A DNA stretch of 34,822 bases from Bacteroidales bacterium (GCA_017471085.1 JAFUWW010000051.1:1-34822); one strand, 5' to 3'. Shown: positions 14,560 through 23,021, counted from the stretch's first letter. A program made the numbers and translations. Notes: generated from the sequence alone by a model not told the origin.

Positions 14560-16724
14560 CGGACATCTTCCAGGGACTGAATGTGCGCCAGCGGGAGGCT
14601 GTGGAGGCCACCGAGGGCCGCATACGCGTAGTGGCGGGTGCCGGCACCGGAAAGACCAAGGCGCTGACCCACCGTTATGCGTATATCGTGAATGTCCTTG
14701 GCATCGACCCGGCCAATATCCTCTGCCTCACTTTTACCAACAAGGCGGCAGCGGAGATGCGCCAGCGTATTTCCGGCATGGTGCAGAGCGGCGACTACAA
14801 CGACTTCGTGTGTACCCTGCACGGGTTCTGCGTCAAGTTCCTCCGCCAGGAGATCTACCGGCTGGGCTTCCCGAAAGGGTTCACCGTCCTGGACGAGGAA
14901 GACAGCAAGGCGATGGCCAAGCAGGCCATGGACGAGATGGGCATCAAGCGCACGGAAAAGACCGTGAAGCAGTTCCTGGATGCCGTCGCCTCGGAAAAAG
15001 CGCTGAACGGCTATATCCAGGCCTATATGCTTCCGGGCTGCAAGATTTCGGACGAAATGCGCCGGACTTCCCGGCTGGCCGCCTATGTAAGCCGCCAGAT
15101 GAAGCATTACGCCCTGGACTTCGACGACCTGATGAATGTGACCAAATACATTCTGGACCGTTTTCCCGATGCCTGCGAAAAATGGCAGAACGCCCTGAAT
15201 TACATCATGGTGGACGAGGCCCAGGACTGTAATCTGGACGACTGGGACCTGGTGGAACGCCTGGCAGCCAAGCACCGGAACCTGTTCATCGTGGGCGATC
15301 CGGACCAGTGCATCTATGAATGGAGAGGCGCGCGGCCGGACCTGTTCGTGCATTTCGCCGCCGACCGCACCATCGTCCTGGACGAAAATTACCGCAGCAC
15401 GCCGCGCATCCTGGACATTGCCAACTGCGTCATCGCCAATAATAACAACCGTATTCCCAAAGATCTTTTCACCCGCAAGCCGGAAGGCCGCGCCGTCATC
15501 CATTTCCACGGAAAGAGCGAGAAGGAAGAGATGCAGTGGGTCGTGAACCAGATCAAAGTTTTGCTGGGGAACGACGCCAGGATCAATGATATCGCTATCC
15601 TGTACAGGAGTTCTTATCAGTCCCGCGCGCTGGAACAGGAACTGCTGGCTGCCCGGCTGGAATATACCATCTGGGGCGGCACCCGTTTCTTCGAACGCCG
15701 GGAAATCAAGGACGCCCTGAGTTACCTCCGCCTGGTGAACAACCAGGACGACGACCTCAGTTTCGAACGCATCATCAACGTCCCTTCCCGCAAGCTGGGC
15801 CGCAAATTCCTGGACCGGGTAAGGGCCGATGCCCAGCAGCAGGGCGTCTCCCTGTACAGCGCCCTCGAGATCCAGGCCGATCCCAAAGCCGCCGGCTTCA
15901 TCGCCCTGATAGAGGACGGCAAGCAGTTCGCGCGGGAAAACCGGGTGAGCGACCTCCTGAACCGTCTCCTGGACACCTCCGGCTATAAGCGGATGGTGCG
16001 GGAAGACCAGGATGAAGAGCGTCTGGAGAATCTGGACGAACTGCTCAGTTCCATCCGCTTCTACGAAAGCGTCCGTACCCCGGAAGAGAGCACCCTGGCC
16101 GATTATCTGCAGGACATCGCCCTCTACACCAACGACGACCACCGCAAGGACACCCCCACCCTCAAGCTGATGACCATCCACCAGGCCAAGGGGCTGGAGT
16201 TCCCCTATGTGTTCGTTATCGGCCTGAGTGAAGGGACTTTCCCCAACATGCGGACCATCCGGGAGTACAAGAAAAATGGCGAGGAGGAGGAGCGGCGGCT
16301 CATGTATGTGGCCGTTACGCGCGCAGAGAAAGCCCTTTTCCTTACAGAGTCGGAAGGGTTCAACCTGTCCACCAAAACCAACAAATACCCCTCCCGTTTC
16401 CTGGCGGAGATAAAACGCGACCTCGTCGTGACCGAAGGGACCATTCCTGAAGAACTCTGGCGCGGGACCCGGAACCTTTCCCATGTGCTGGACCAGGAGA
16501 TGGACCCGCATCGGCCCGTTAATCTGGATGAGATGGATTTCGAGGGAGAAAGGGCGGTGTACGAAAGTCCTTTCAAGGTCGGAGACATCGTCACCCATCC
16601 GGTCTTCGGGGAAGGGGTCATCCTGTCTGCCAATAAAGATTGCACCAGTTTCGACGTGCAGTTCGACAGCGGGGCCATCCGGACGCTGCGCGCTGCCTTT
16701 ATCCATTTGGCCGATCTCCCTTAA
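14556..16724 (+). CDS. UvrD/PcrA-type SF1A DNA helicase
   Basis: 722 residues, close to PcrA length. Helicase motifs appear in order: Q motif GLNVRQREAVEA, Walker A GAGTGKT (~residue 28), TFTNKAAAEM, VDEAQDCN (Walker B), GDPDQCIYEWRGA, NYRSTPRILDIAN, TIHQAKGLEFPYVFVIGLSEGTFP and RRLMYVAVTRAEKAL. The C-terminus has an SH3-like PcrA tail (VGDIVTHPVFGEGVILS). It unwinds DNA 3' to 5' in excision repair and conflict resolution. The ATG at 14556 overlaps the pncA stop, so it is probably translated from the pncA mRNA. Confidence 0.93.
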   Translation: MTDIFQGLNVRQREAVEATEGRIRVVAGAGTGKTKALTHRYAYIVNVLGIDPANILCLTFTNKAAAEMRQRISGMVQSGDYNDFVCTLHGFCVKFLRQEIYRLGFPKGFTVLDEEDSKAMAKQAMDEMGIKRTEKTVKQFLDAVASEKALNGYIQAYMLPGCKISDEMRRTSRLAAYVSRQMKHYALDFDDLMNVTKYILDRFPDACEKWQNALNYIMVDEAQDCNLDDWDLVERLAAKHRNLFIVGDPDQCIYEWRGARPDLFVHFAADRTIVLDENYRSTPRILDIANCVIANNNNRIPKDLFTRKPEGRAVIHFHGKSEKEEMQWVVNQIKVLLGNDARINDIAILYRSSYQSRALEQELLAARLEYTIWGGTRFFERREIKDALSYLRLVNNQDDDLSFERIINVPSRKLGRKFLDRVRADAQQQGVSLYSALEIQADPKAAGFIALIEDGKQFARENRVSDLLNRLLDTSGYKRMVREDQDEERLENLDELLSSIRFYESVRTPEESTLADYLQDIALYTNDDHRKDTPTLKLMTIHQAKGLEFPYVFVIGLSEGTFPNMRTIREYKKNGEEEERRLMYVAVTRAEKALFLTESEGFNLSTKTNKYPSRFLAEIKRDLVVTEGTIPEELWRGTRNLSHVLDQEMDPHRPVNLDEMDFEGERAVYESPFKVGDIVTHPVFGEGVILSANKDCTSFDVQFDSGAIRTLRAAFIHLADLP

Positions 16725-16762
16725 AAGTAAATGACCAGGCCGATGTCGAAGCGCTGGACCTT

Positions 16763-17890
16763 CTAAAAGATGTCGACACGAACGATGGCCGCATTCTCCT
16801 TATGGATGGAGAAAGAGACCCACAGGGCATCTTCCCCCACAAAGGCCTTGGGATAACTGTATCCCAGGGTCTTGTATTTTCCGGGATAACGCTGGGCGGG
16901 GAGGTCTCCGGCGCCCCTCAGGAGATAGGCTTCGGTGTAATGATAACCGTCCTGGGAAAGCGCGAGCACCAGGTTTTTCCGGGACTTGCTGCCGGTAGGA
17001 TTCCCCACCCAGAAGGCTCTGCCGTCCGGGAGCGTTCCGGCGCACTGTTTGGAACGGGAGTCCGGGATATCGCTGAGGACAGGGGCGCTCCAGCTTGCTC
17101 CCCGGTCCGTTGAGATGGAATACAGTTTCCGGAAAGAGGATGCCTGGTCGCGGAAGAACATGACAATCTCGCCGCCCGGCGTTTCCAACTGGCTGGGCTC
17201 CAACGGCTTCCCCTCCCCTTCCGGGAAAAGGGCTTTCTTCCACCCGCGGAGGGCCGACGGGTCGTCGGTATAGATGGGGTATACCTGCGTCCCCGGGCGG
17301 AAGTGCGCGGCGCCCACCGTCCTGCCGGTGGAAAGGGTGAGCGGGTCCTGCTCCAGAATCCCGTCCATGGGGGTGCCATCGGCCATCAGAAGCGGACTGC
17401 GGCCGGTCCAGGAAAGGCCGTCGGCCGATGCCAGGTACCACGCCGTTCCGCCCTGGGAGCGGTCCCGGGCACTGATCAAGTTGATGACGGCGTAAAGGGA
17501 ATCTTCCCGCTGGATCCAGCCGCCCGGCGTGGCGAAACAGCTGTCCGTGGGAGCCGCCAGGAGCTTGGGCGCGCCCCAGTTCCGCCCATCCGGGCTCTCG
17601 GCATATTCCACATGGGTGTCCGGCGTGTCCTCGTCTCGGGCCGATTGCTGCCACATGCAGAAATATCGCCCTTGGAAGGCAGTGAGGAGCACATTGTTGA
17701 CATAGCGCTCTCCTTCGGCCGGGGTTACCAGGATGGTCTCCGCTCCCTCCAGCCCGGGCAGTCCCAGGGTAAGGGTGTCCGCAAGGTCCAGCAGTCCCTC
17801 TTCCATCTGCGGGACGCGCTGCTCCACCCTGCCCGTACAGGCGTACAGGCAGCAGGTCACAAGAAGAAGTATGCGCAGTTTGGCCGGCAT
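16763..17890 (-). CDS. Sialidase-fold (BNR/Asp-box) lipoprotein
   Basis: 375 residues. The N-terminus is a lipoprotein signal (LRILLLVTCCLYACTG), so it is probably membrane-anchored and exported. Four Asp-box-like turns (SxDxGxxW and variants) are seen: SPDGRNWGAP, SADGLSWTGR, STDRGASWSAP and SQDGYHYTEA. They are spaced as in a six-bladed or five-bladed beta-propeller of the sialidase/glycosidase type. The arginine triad and Tyr/Glu pair of true sialidases could not be confirmed, so glycan cleavage is unproven; it may be a GH43- or GH33-like relative or a binding protein. No promoter box lies just upstream, where a toxin-antitoxin remnant ends 2 bases before the start. It converges with the helicase gene. 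Confidence 0.6.
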   Translation of the reverse strand: MPAKLRILLLVTCCLYACTGRVEQRVPQMEEGLLDLADTLTLGLPGLEGAETILVTPAEGERYVNNVLLTAFQGRYFCMWQQSARDEDTPDTHVEYAESPDGRNWGAPKLLAAPTDSCFATPGGWIQREDSLYAVINLISARDRSQGGTAWYLASADGLSWTGRSPLLMADGTPMDGILEQDPLTLSTGRTVGAAHFRPGTQVYPIYTDDPSALRGWKKALFPEGEGKPLEPSQLETPGGEIVMFFRDQASSFRKLYSISTDRGASWSAPVLSDIPDSRSKQCAGTLPDGRAFWVGNPTGSKSRKNLVLALSQDGYHYTEAYLLRGAGDLPAQRYPGKYKTLGYSYPKAFVGEDALWVSFSIHKENAAIVRVDIF

Positions 17891-17892
17891 TC

Positions 17893-18134
17893 CTAAGAAC
17901 TCAACATTTCGCCGTTTATCATCTTGATTCTGTCAATAGCCTCGGTATTGACGTCCCTGAAATAGATGATGGCGCGCTGAACGTAAAGAGGTCTAAGTCC
18001 GTACTCTTTCTGTGGCCTATCTGAAGAGCCAGCGAAGTACCGCCTACCAGTCTTGTGTCGCCGAGCAGTGGCTCTTGCATCAAACGGGTTAAGAGGCCAA
18101 ATGTATTTTTCTCAACTGCGCTGACTTGTAACAT
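17893..18134 (-). pseudogene. Truncated AbiEii-type nucleotidyltransferase toxin gene
   Basis: From the ATG at 18134 the first ~50 codons match the N-terminus of AbiEii/DUF1814 nucleotidyltransferase toxins: MLQVSAVEKNTFGLLTRL, then RLVGGTSLALQIGHRKSTDL and DLF, which includes the GGT(S)xLAL and DxDLF catalytic motifs. The family normally has about 200-300 residues; here the frame leaves the family after DLF (~17985) and stops at 17919. In another frame the bases from ~17975 to the stop at 17893 read AIIYFRDVNTEAIDRIKM, which looks like the end of a coding region. An internal deletion with loss of frame is the likely history. The product should be inactive. Confidence 0.7.
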
Positions 18135-18412
18135 TTCGTCTCCTCCTTTTTCAGATTGAAGGCGTGGCACATAAAGTTAAAAGACCGGTCATCCAATCCA
18201 ACAACCTCATTCTTTGCGATTAGAGCGAAACCATCTATTCCGCCATAGAGGTCAAATGCGGCATAAAAGTCTTCTAATCTGCCAAGCTCTATAACTCTAG
18301 ATACAACCAGCCTGCGACATTTCTGGAAATCAATGTCCTCCACGTCATATTCCCATAGAAGTGACTTGTTGAAGGTATGCCCTCCCGGCTTATATGATTC
18401 AAAAATGCGCAT
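18089..18412 (-). CDS. DUF6922-type antitoxin-like protein
   Basis: 107 residues from the ATG at 18412. WEYDVEDIDFQKCRRLVVSRVIELGRL followed by DLYGG resembles the short DUF6922 proteins that precede AbiEii-type toxins in Bacteroidota, a type IV toxin-antitoxin arrangement. Its frame overlaps the toxin start by about 46 bases. The region is visibly AT-richer than its surroundings, suggesting acquisition by transfer. Since the toxin gene is broken, this may be an orphan antitoxin. The -7 box TATATTTG at 18416-18423 ends 4 bases before the start, so any transcript would be leaderless. Confidence 0.55.
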   Translation of the reverse strand: MRIFESYKPGGHTFNKSLLWEYDVEDIDFQKCRRLVVSRVIELGRLEDFYAAFDLYGGIDGFALIAKNEVVGLDDRSFNFMCHAFNLKKEETKCYKSAQLRKIHLAS

Positions 18413-18415
18413 GTA

Positions 18416-18423
18416 CAAATATA
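18416..18423 (-). promoter_or_regulatory. -7 box of the antitoxin-like gene
   Basis: TATATTTG on the minus strand, within an AT-rich stretch. It abuts the ATG at 18412, leaving room only for a leaderless mRNA or a start further downstream. Confidence 0.4.
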
Positions 18424-18471
18424 GTTATTTTTTACAAATAGCTCTTTCTCTTTCCGCTTTTTCACATCCTT

Positions 18472-18610
18472 GTCATTTCGTGGCAATACTCCCAGATGAA
18501 GACCATGGACATTGTGTCCAGTTCGCAGTAGCGGAGGAGGGCTCCTGCAGTAGCAAGGAGGCCTTTTTTCTCTCTGGTCTCACCTTTCCTTCTATGCCGG
18601 CGTTTCCACG
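18472..18610 (-). pseudogene. C-terminal remnant of a DUF2779-like gene
   Basis: A minus-strand frame ending in TGA at 18472-18474 reads GALLRYCELDTMSMVFIWEY followed by CHEMTRM. The string YC-x-DT-x-AM-x-x-I/IWE is characteristic of the C-terminal end of DUF2779 proteins (nuclease-like, often near UvrD-type or mobile functions), as I recall the family. Only ~30-45 codons are recognisable and nothing upstream continues it before the MMPL promoter. This 300-base gap therefore holds a decayed gene end. Confidence 0.4.
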
Positions 18611-18691
18611 GTCGGATTGAATTTCCCTAAGGCAGAGGCGGGCATCGGGCTCCACTTCCAGTTTTTCTTTCGGGCTTTGGAAAAGTTTGCG

Positions 18692-18699
18692 TACCTTTG
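18692..18699 (+). promoter_or_regulatory. -7 box of the MMPL gene
   Basis: TACCTTTG, 25 bases before the GTG start at 18725. The -33 region is weak (TTTC at about 20 bases). Confidence 0.5.
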
Positions 18700-18724
18700 C
18701 AACCGCTATTTTGAATAAACACCC

Positions 18725-21643
18725 GTGAAAGGCGCCCATCTGCATATTTCCCGTTTCCTGGTCAAATACCGGGTGGTGTTGTTTATCCTGATGACACTCC
18801 TGACCATTGGCAGTGCCCTCCTGATTCCGCACATCAACGTCAACTCCAACATGGTCCGCTACCTGCCGGACGCTTCCCCGATGAAGCAGGGGCTTGACAT
18901 CCTGGTAGACCAACTTCCGGAAATCCAGAACCAGACAGAAGAGTTCGGCGGTGTCTTCTCCGACGGTGAAGACCTGATGCCCACAGACCTGCCCAAGACC
19001 CTGGCTATCGGTGTTGCCTTGCTGTTCGTGGTGTTGCTGGTCATGAGTTCCTCGGTGCTGGAGGTGCTGTTGTTTCTGGTGGCCATCGGCTTTGCCGTGA
19101 TTATCAACATGGGCACAAATGCCCTGCTGGACAGCGTCTCCACGCTCACCAATACCCTTGCCTCCGTGCTGCAGATGGTGCTGTCGATGGACTACTCCAT
19201 CATCCTGATGAACCGCTATCGGCAGGAAAGGAAACTGGGCCGGGAGCCGGTGAGCGCGATGGAACAGGCCGTCGGCGGGGCGGCGTCATCCATCCTCAGC
19301 AGCGCCTTCACCACCATCGTGAGCCTCCTGATGCTGTGCTTCATCAAGATGAAAATCGGGGCCGATCTGGGCGTGGTGCTGGCCAAGGGCGTCACCTTCT
19401 CCCTGATCTGCAATTTCACGGTCCTGCCCGCCTTGATCGTCTGGTGCGACAGGGGAATCGCGGCCACCCGCAAGAAGGTTCCGGTGCTGCCGGCCTCCCC
19501 GCTGGCGAGGTTCCAGTACCGGTTCCGCATCCCCATCGCCATCACGTTCCTCGTCGTATTCCTGGCTTTCACGCTGCTGCAGCGGCGTACCAAGATGTCA
19601 TTCTCCCCGGGATGGGAGAGCAACATAGCGTCGATTGAGACCCGCGGCAACGCCCTGATGCTGTTGTATGCCAATGCCGATGAAAACGCCGTGCCGGCTC
19701 TTTTGGAAGGCCTGGCTGCAGACCCGGAAGTGAAGCAGACCCTGAGTTACCCTTCGCTGGTGAAGCGTCCCCGGACCATCCCGGAATTGGGAACCCTGGC
19801 GGAAGGCTTGGGAGGAGCGGAGGGCATGGCAAGAGACGCCGCCCTGCCGGAACTGCCGGAGGATATGCTGTCCCTGGTCTATTACGCCAAGACCCACCCG
19901 CAACGGACCGAGAGATTCAGCCTGCAGGAGCTGATGGCCACGGCCGAACAACTTTCCGAAAGCGGCCTGCTCCCGGAAAGGGTGGACCCGTCGGCCCTGG
20001 CGGCGGGCCTGATGCCCCTGGAGCCCATTGAAAGAGCGGTTCCGAAACCAGCGCCCGAGGTGGAGCCCAAGCCGGTGTCTGAACAAGAGCCGGCCCATGC
20101 GCAAGCGCCCGAGCCGGTGAAAGAAGCGACGGATACAATTGTACTTGCCAGCCCGGAAATGCCGCCCGAAAGCCCGGTCGACGCCCCGGCCCACGAGGGC
20201 CCCTACGGCTGGATTACCTACGAGCTGGCGCAAACGCCGCTGAGTTCCGACGAGATTGCCGCTTATACAGGCTCCAGCCCCTCCCAAATCTCGATGATCT
20301 TCCGGATGGCCGGGAAGCGGCGGGGGAAAATGACGCTGCCGGAATTCACGGCCTATGTCCGCGACAACATCCTGGGAAACAGACGTTATGCGGCCTTTGT
20401 CCCCAAAGGCATGGACGAGCAGCTGAAGCAGATGGATGCGGTGCTTGACTCCGTGCTCGCCGCAGGGCCGGACACCCTGGCGGCAATAACGCTGCCTGCA
20501 GCGGAGGAAACGAATGAGATGGCCGGTCTGGCCGGCCATGACGAAAAGGCAGCCGGCTCCGACAGCACTGTCATTCCCGGCAGCGACCGGGAATCCAAGA
20601 CGGCCGGTCTGGCCGGCCGTGACGAAGAAATAGCCAGCTGTGACGAAGAAGCGGACGTCCCCACACCGCAGGAAGTGCTGCTGGATATGTACCTCTCGGC
20701 CCGCAAGTACACGGCCGGGCAGCTTTATCCGGCCCTTTCCGCTGCGGGTATCAAGGTTTCCCGGGAAGAACTGGAGTTCCTGTTCCTGTATGCAGGTGCC
20801 AAGCGTGACTTCGACCCGGAAACGGCCGTGGCTCCCGGGGCGCTGCTGGACTATGTGGCGGATACGTTGCTTGTCAATCCGCTGGTCGCCCAGGCGGTCC
20901 CGGACAGCGTGAAAACCCTTGTCGGAGACATCCGGGAGCAGTTGCTCTCCGGCGTCGGGATGCTGCGGGGCCCGGACTATTCCGCCGCCGTGGTCATGAG
21001 CGGCTATGACGCTGAGTCAGACGCTACGTTTTCCTTCATCGAGCGTGTCCAGAAAGCCGCCGACCAGGAATTGCAGCACATGCACTATCTGATCGGCGAG
21101 TCTCAGATGTACAAGGAACTCCGGGACGGATTCCCCCGGGAACTGTTGCTGCTCACGCTCCTTACGGTCCTTTCCATCTTCCTGATCGTAGCCGTTACGT
21201 TCCGGTCCGTCCTCGTCCCGATTCCGCTGATCATGACCATCCTCGCCGGTGTTTACGCCAATGTCTGGGCCAGCGGGCTTGGCGGGAACACGCTCTATTA
21301 TCTGTCTTTCCTGATCATCCAGGGCATCCTGATGGGCGCCACCATCGACTATTCCATCCTGTTCACCAATTATTACCGGAATGCCCGCCGCAGCGGGGAT
21401 GTCCGGGAAGCGCTGGAGGGGGCCTACCGGGGCGCGTCACACTCCATTATGACTTCCGGACTTATCCTGGCGATCGTTCCTTTCGTGATGTCCGTCACGA
21501 TGGCGGACCCGATGATTTCGTCCATCCTGAGCAGCCTGGCTATCGGAGCTTTCTCCATCCTGCTGCTCATCCTCTTCCTGCTGCCGGGCGTATTGGCGGC
21601 CATCGACCCGCTGATCAGCAGGCGTCGGAAAAAGGAAGCCTAG
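18725..21643 (+). CDS. MMPL/RND-superfamily membrane transporter, unusual domain layout
   Basis: 972 residues starting at GTG 18725. The protein has two membrane blocks typical of MMPL/RND exporters: TM1 at ~15-34, five or more helices at ~91-255, one at ~272-290, and a C-terminal block from ~805 onward. MGATIDYSILFTNYYRNA and LSMDYSIILMNRYR are the duplicated DYSI/L motifs carrying the proton-relay aspartate. Two features are odd. The first periplasmic loop is only ~57 residues (34-90), where ~130 or more would make a porter domain. The second loop is ~510 residues, with Pro/Glu-rich linkers and an insertion at ~599-633 derived from palindromic repeats. The substrate is unknown; related proteins move lipids or drugs. 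The stop overlaps that of the convergent DUF1295 gene. Confidence 0.8.
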   Translation: MKGAHLHISRFLVKYRVVLFILMTLLTIGSALLIPHINVNSNMVRYLPDASPMKQGLDILVDQLPEIQNQTEEFGGVFSDGEDLMPTDLPKTLAIGVALLFVVLLVMSSSVLEVLLFLVAIGFAVIINMGTNALLDSVSTLTNTLASVLQMVLSMDYSIILMNRYRQERKLGREPVSAMEQAVGGAASSILSSAFTTIVSLLMLCFIKMKIGADLGVVLAKGVTFSLICNFTVLPALIVWCDRGIAATRKKVPVLPASPLARFQYRFRIPIAITFLVVFLAFTLLQRRTKMSFSPGWESNIASIETRGNALMLLYANADENAVPALLEGLAADPEVKQTLSYPSLVKRPRTIPELGTLAEGLGGAEGMARDAALPELPEDMLSLVYYAKTHPQRTERFSLQELMATAEQLSESGLLPERVDPSALAAGLMPLEPIERAVPKPAPEVEPKPVSEQEPAHAQAPEPVKEATDTIVLASPEMPPESPVDAPAHEGPYGWITYELAQTPLSSDEIAAYTGSSPSQISMIFRMAGKRRGKMTLPEFTAYVRDNILGNRRYAAFVPKGMDEQLKQMDAVLDSVLAAGPDTLAAITLPAAEETNEMAGLAGHDEKAAGSDSTVIPGSDRESKTAGLAGRDEEIASCDEEADVPTPQEVLLDMYLSARKYTAGQLYPALSAAGIKVSREELEFLFLYAGAKRDFDPETAVAPGALLDYVADTLLVNPLVAQAVPDSVKTLVGDIREQLLSGVGMLRGPDYSAAVVMSGYDAESDATFSFIERVQKAADQELQHMHYLIGESQMYKELRDGFPRELLLLTLLTVLSIFLIVAVTFRSVLVPIPLIMTILAGVYANVWASGLGGNTLYYLSFLIIQGILMGATIDYSILFTNYYRNARRSGDVREALEGAYRGASHSIMTSGLILAIVPFVMSVTMADPMISSILSSLAIGAFSILLLILFLLPGVLAAIDPLISRRRKKEA
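20519..20620. repeat. REP-like palindrome cluster inside the MMPL coding sequence
   Basis: Three perfect hairpins lie in ~100 bases. ATGGCCGG/CCGGCCAT spans 20519-20539 with loop TCTGG. ATTCCCGG/CCGGGAAT spans 20573-20594 with loop CAGCGA. ACGGCCGG/CCGGCCGT spans 20600-20620 with the same TCTGG loop. The first and third differ by a compensated base pair (T-A versus C-G), so the stem is conserved while sequence changes. The encoded peptide, including GLAGHDEKAAGSDSTVIPGS and GLAGRDEE, reads like translated repeat DNA rather than a protein fold. Confidence 0.75.
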
Positions 21644-22584
21644 ACGTACTTTTTTCCGGGGAAGAACTTGGAAACCTGCTTGCAGTAGCGGGTGTATTCC
21701 GGATACTTGCCGGAACTGATTTCCTCTGCCAGGGCCGAACTGCCCAGGAAGAGGACCACCAGCAGCAGCGCCCCGATGACGCTCCAGTTGAAAAGGCCCA
21801 CCCCGGCGCCGATGGAGAAGATGTAGAAGGCGATCCAGGTGCCCTGCTCGGCAAAGTAGTTGGGATGGCGGCTGCGGTTCCAGAGGCCCGTGGTGTTGAA
21901 TCCCTTGTTGTAGGGTGCGGGGAGTTCTTCCAGCTTCTGCCCGGCCTTGATCTGTTTCCATTTGGCGGTCTGGAAGGCCCACTGCTGCTCGTCGGCGATG
22001 GTTTCATAGACGATGAAGCCCAGGGTGAGGACGGCGGCCACGATGTCCACCCATCCGAACGGGACGGGGGCGTTCATGCTCACCAGCGCAGGGAAAGTGG
22101 TCATCAGTACCAGCGCGTTCTGATAGATGCTGATGAAAAACAGGTTGAACAGAGCCCATGCCCAGCGCTTGCTGTTGAAGGGCGCCCCGCTGCGGACCAC
22201 GGCCCAGCGGTAGTCTTCTTCTCCTTCCCAGAATTTGAGCCGGTAGGCGCCTTTGCGGGCGAAGTTGAAGGTGAGGCGGGCGCCCCAGAGGGTGGCCAGG
22301 ACGGCCATTACCACCAGCCGGAGGCTCATGCCGCCATTGATGGCGATGATCCAGGTATAGGCGATGGGAAGCAGGCTCCAGAGTTTGTCCATCTGGCTGT
22401 TGTTCCCGGTGAGCTCGCCCACGACAAAACACCAGGCGGCGCTGCAGGCGGCGATGATGCCAAGGGTTTTCAGGACCTGCAGCTGCTGAGCGTTCAAGGC
22501 CGGCCCCACGTAGATATACAGGAGCGGGCATACGATGAGGGACAGCCCCAGGAGCGCCCCCATCAGCGGAATGTTCATCTTCAT
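21640..22584 (-). CDS. DUF1295 family membrane protein (steroid 5-alpha-reductase-like fold)
   Basis: 314 residues with about eight membrane helices. The stretches QMDKLWSLLPIAYTWI, LATLWGARLTFNFARKG and GLWNRSRHPNYFAEQGTWIA are typical of DUF1295, relatives of the C-terminal domain of steroid 5-alpha reductases and of isoprenylcysteine-type methyltransferases; the RHPNYF segment would bind the cofactor. Bacterial members are thought to act on membrane lipids, but this substrate is not known. It follows ridA after 3 bases on the same strand. Its TAG stop shares the palindrome CTAG with the MMPL stop on the other strand. Confidence 0.85.
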   Translation of the reverse strand: MKMNIPLMGALLGLSLIVCPLLYIYVGPALNAQQLQVLKTLGIIAACSAAWCFVVGELTGNNSQMDKLWSLLPIAYTWIIAINGGMSLRLVVMAVLATLWGARLTFNFARKGAYRLKFWEGEEDYRWAVVRSGAPFNSKRWAWALFNLFFISIYQNALVLMTTFPALVSMNAPVPFGWVDIVAAVLTLGFIVYETIADEQQWAFQTAKWKQIKAGQKLEELPAPYNKGFNTTGLWNRSRHPNYFAEQGTWIAFYIFSIGAGVGLFNWSVIGALLLVVLFLGSSALAEEISSGKYPEYTRYCKQVSKFFPGKKYV

Positions 22585-22587
22585 GGC

Positions 22588-22965
22588 TTAGACGGCGGCG
22601 ATGCACTCTACCTCTACCAGCGCCCCTTTCGGGAGTGTCTTCACGGCCACGGCGCTGCGGGCCGGGAACGGGGCGGAGAAGAACTGCGAATAGACTTCGT
22701 TCATGGCGGCGAAATCGCCCATGTCGGCCAGGAAGACAGTGGTTTTCACTACACGGTCGAGGCCGAGGCCGGCGGCTTCCAGGATGGCTTTCGCATTGGT
22801 GAGGCTTTGGCGGGTCTGCTCCTTCACGCCGCCCTCCGGGAATGCGCCGGTGGCGGGGTCGATGGGGAGTTGTCCGGACACAAAGACAAGTCCGGCGCCG
22901 CTGTTGACGGCCTGGCTGTACGGGCCGATGGCCGCAGGGGCCTTTTCTGTTTGGATGGCGTTCAT
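22588..22965 (-). CDS. ridA: RidA-family enamine/imine deaminase
   Basis: 125 residues, the usual length. RidA hydrolyses reactive 2-aminoacrylate and related enamines made by PLP enzymes such as threonine dehydratase. AIGPYSQAVNSGAGLVFVSG and the C-terminal PARSAVAVKTLPKGALVEVE contain the conserved substrate-carboxylate arginine and the trimer-interface residues. It has its own -7 box upstream and is followed at once by the DUF1295 gene, probably as an operon. Confidence 0.93.
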   Translation of the reverse strand: MNAIQTEKAPAAIGPYSQAVNSGAGLVFVSGQLPIDPATGAFPEGGVKEQTRQSLTNAKAILEAAGLGLDRVVKTTVFLADMGDFAAMNEVYSQFFSAPFPARSAVAVKTLPKGALVEVECIAAV

Positions 22966-22989
22966 ACTCTGTTAAAATCCTTTGAATGG

Positions 22990-23021
22990 CAAAGGTACGA
23001 AAAACTTGGCGGACAGACAAC
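22990..23021 (-). promoter_or_regulatory. Promoter of ridA
   Basis: On the minus strand, GTTG (23021-23018), a 20-base spacer and TACCTTTG (22997-22990). The -7 box is 25 bases before the ridA start. Confidence 0.55.

Noticed and set aside
14490..16706. 738-codon open frame on the minus strand
   Set aside because: It lies wholly antisense to the helicase gene, whose motifs are complete; the peptide resembles no family. It is a GC-rich shadow frame.
18530..18570. Possible terminator with a T tract on the plus strand
   Set aside because: The stem is short and mismatched, and the bases are better explained as part of the DUF2779-like remnant on the minus strand.
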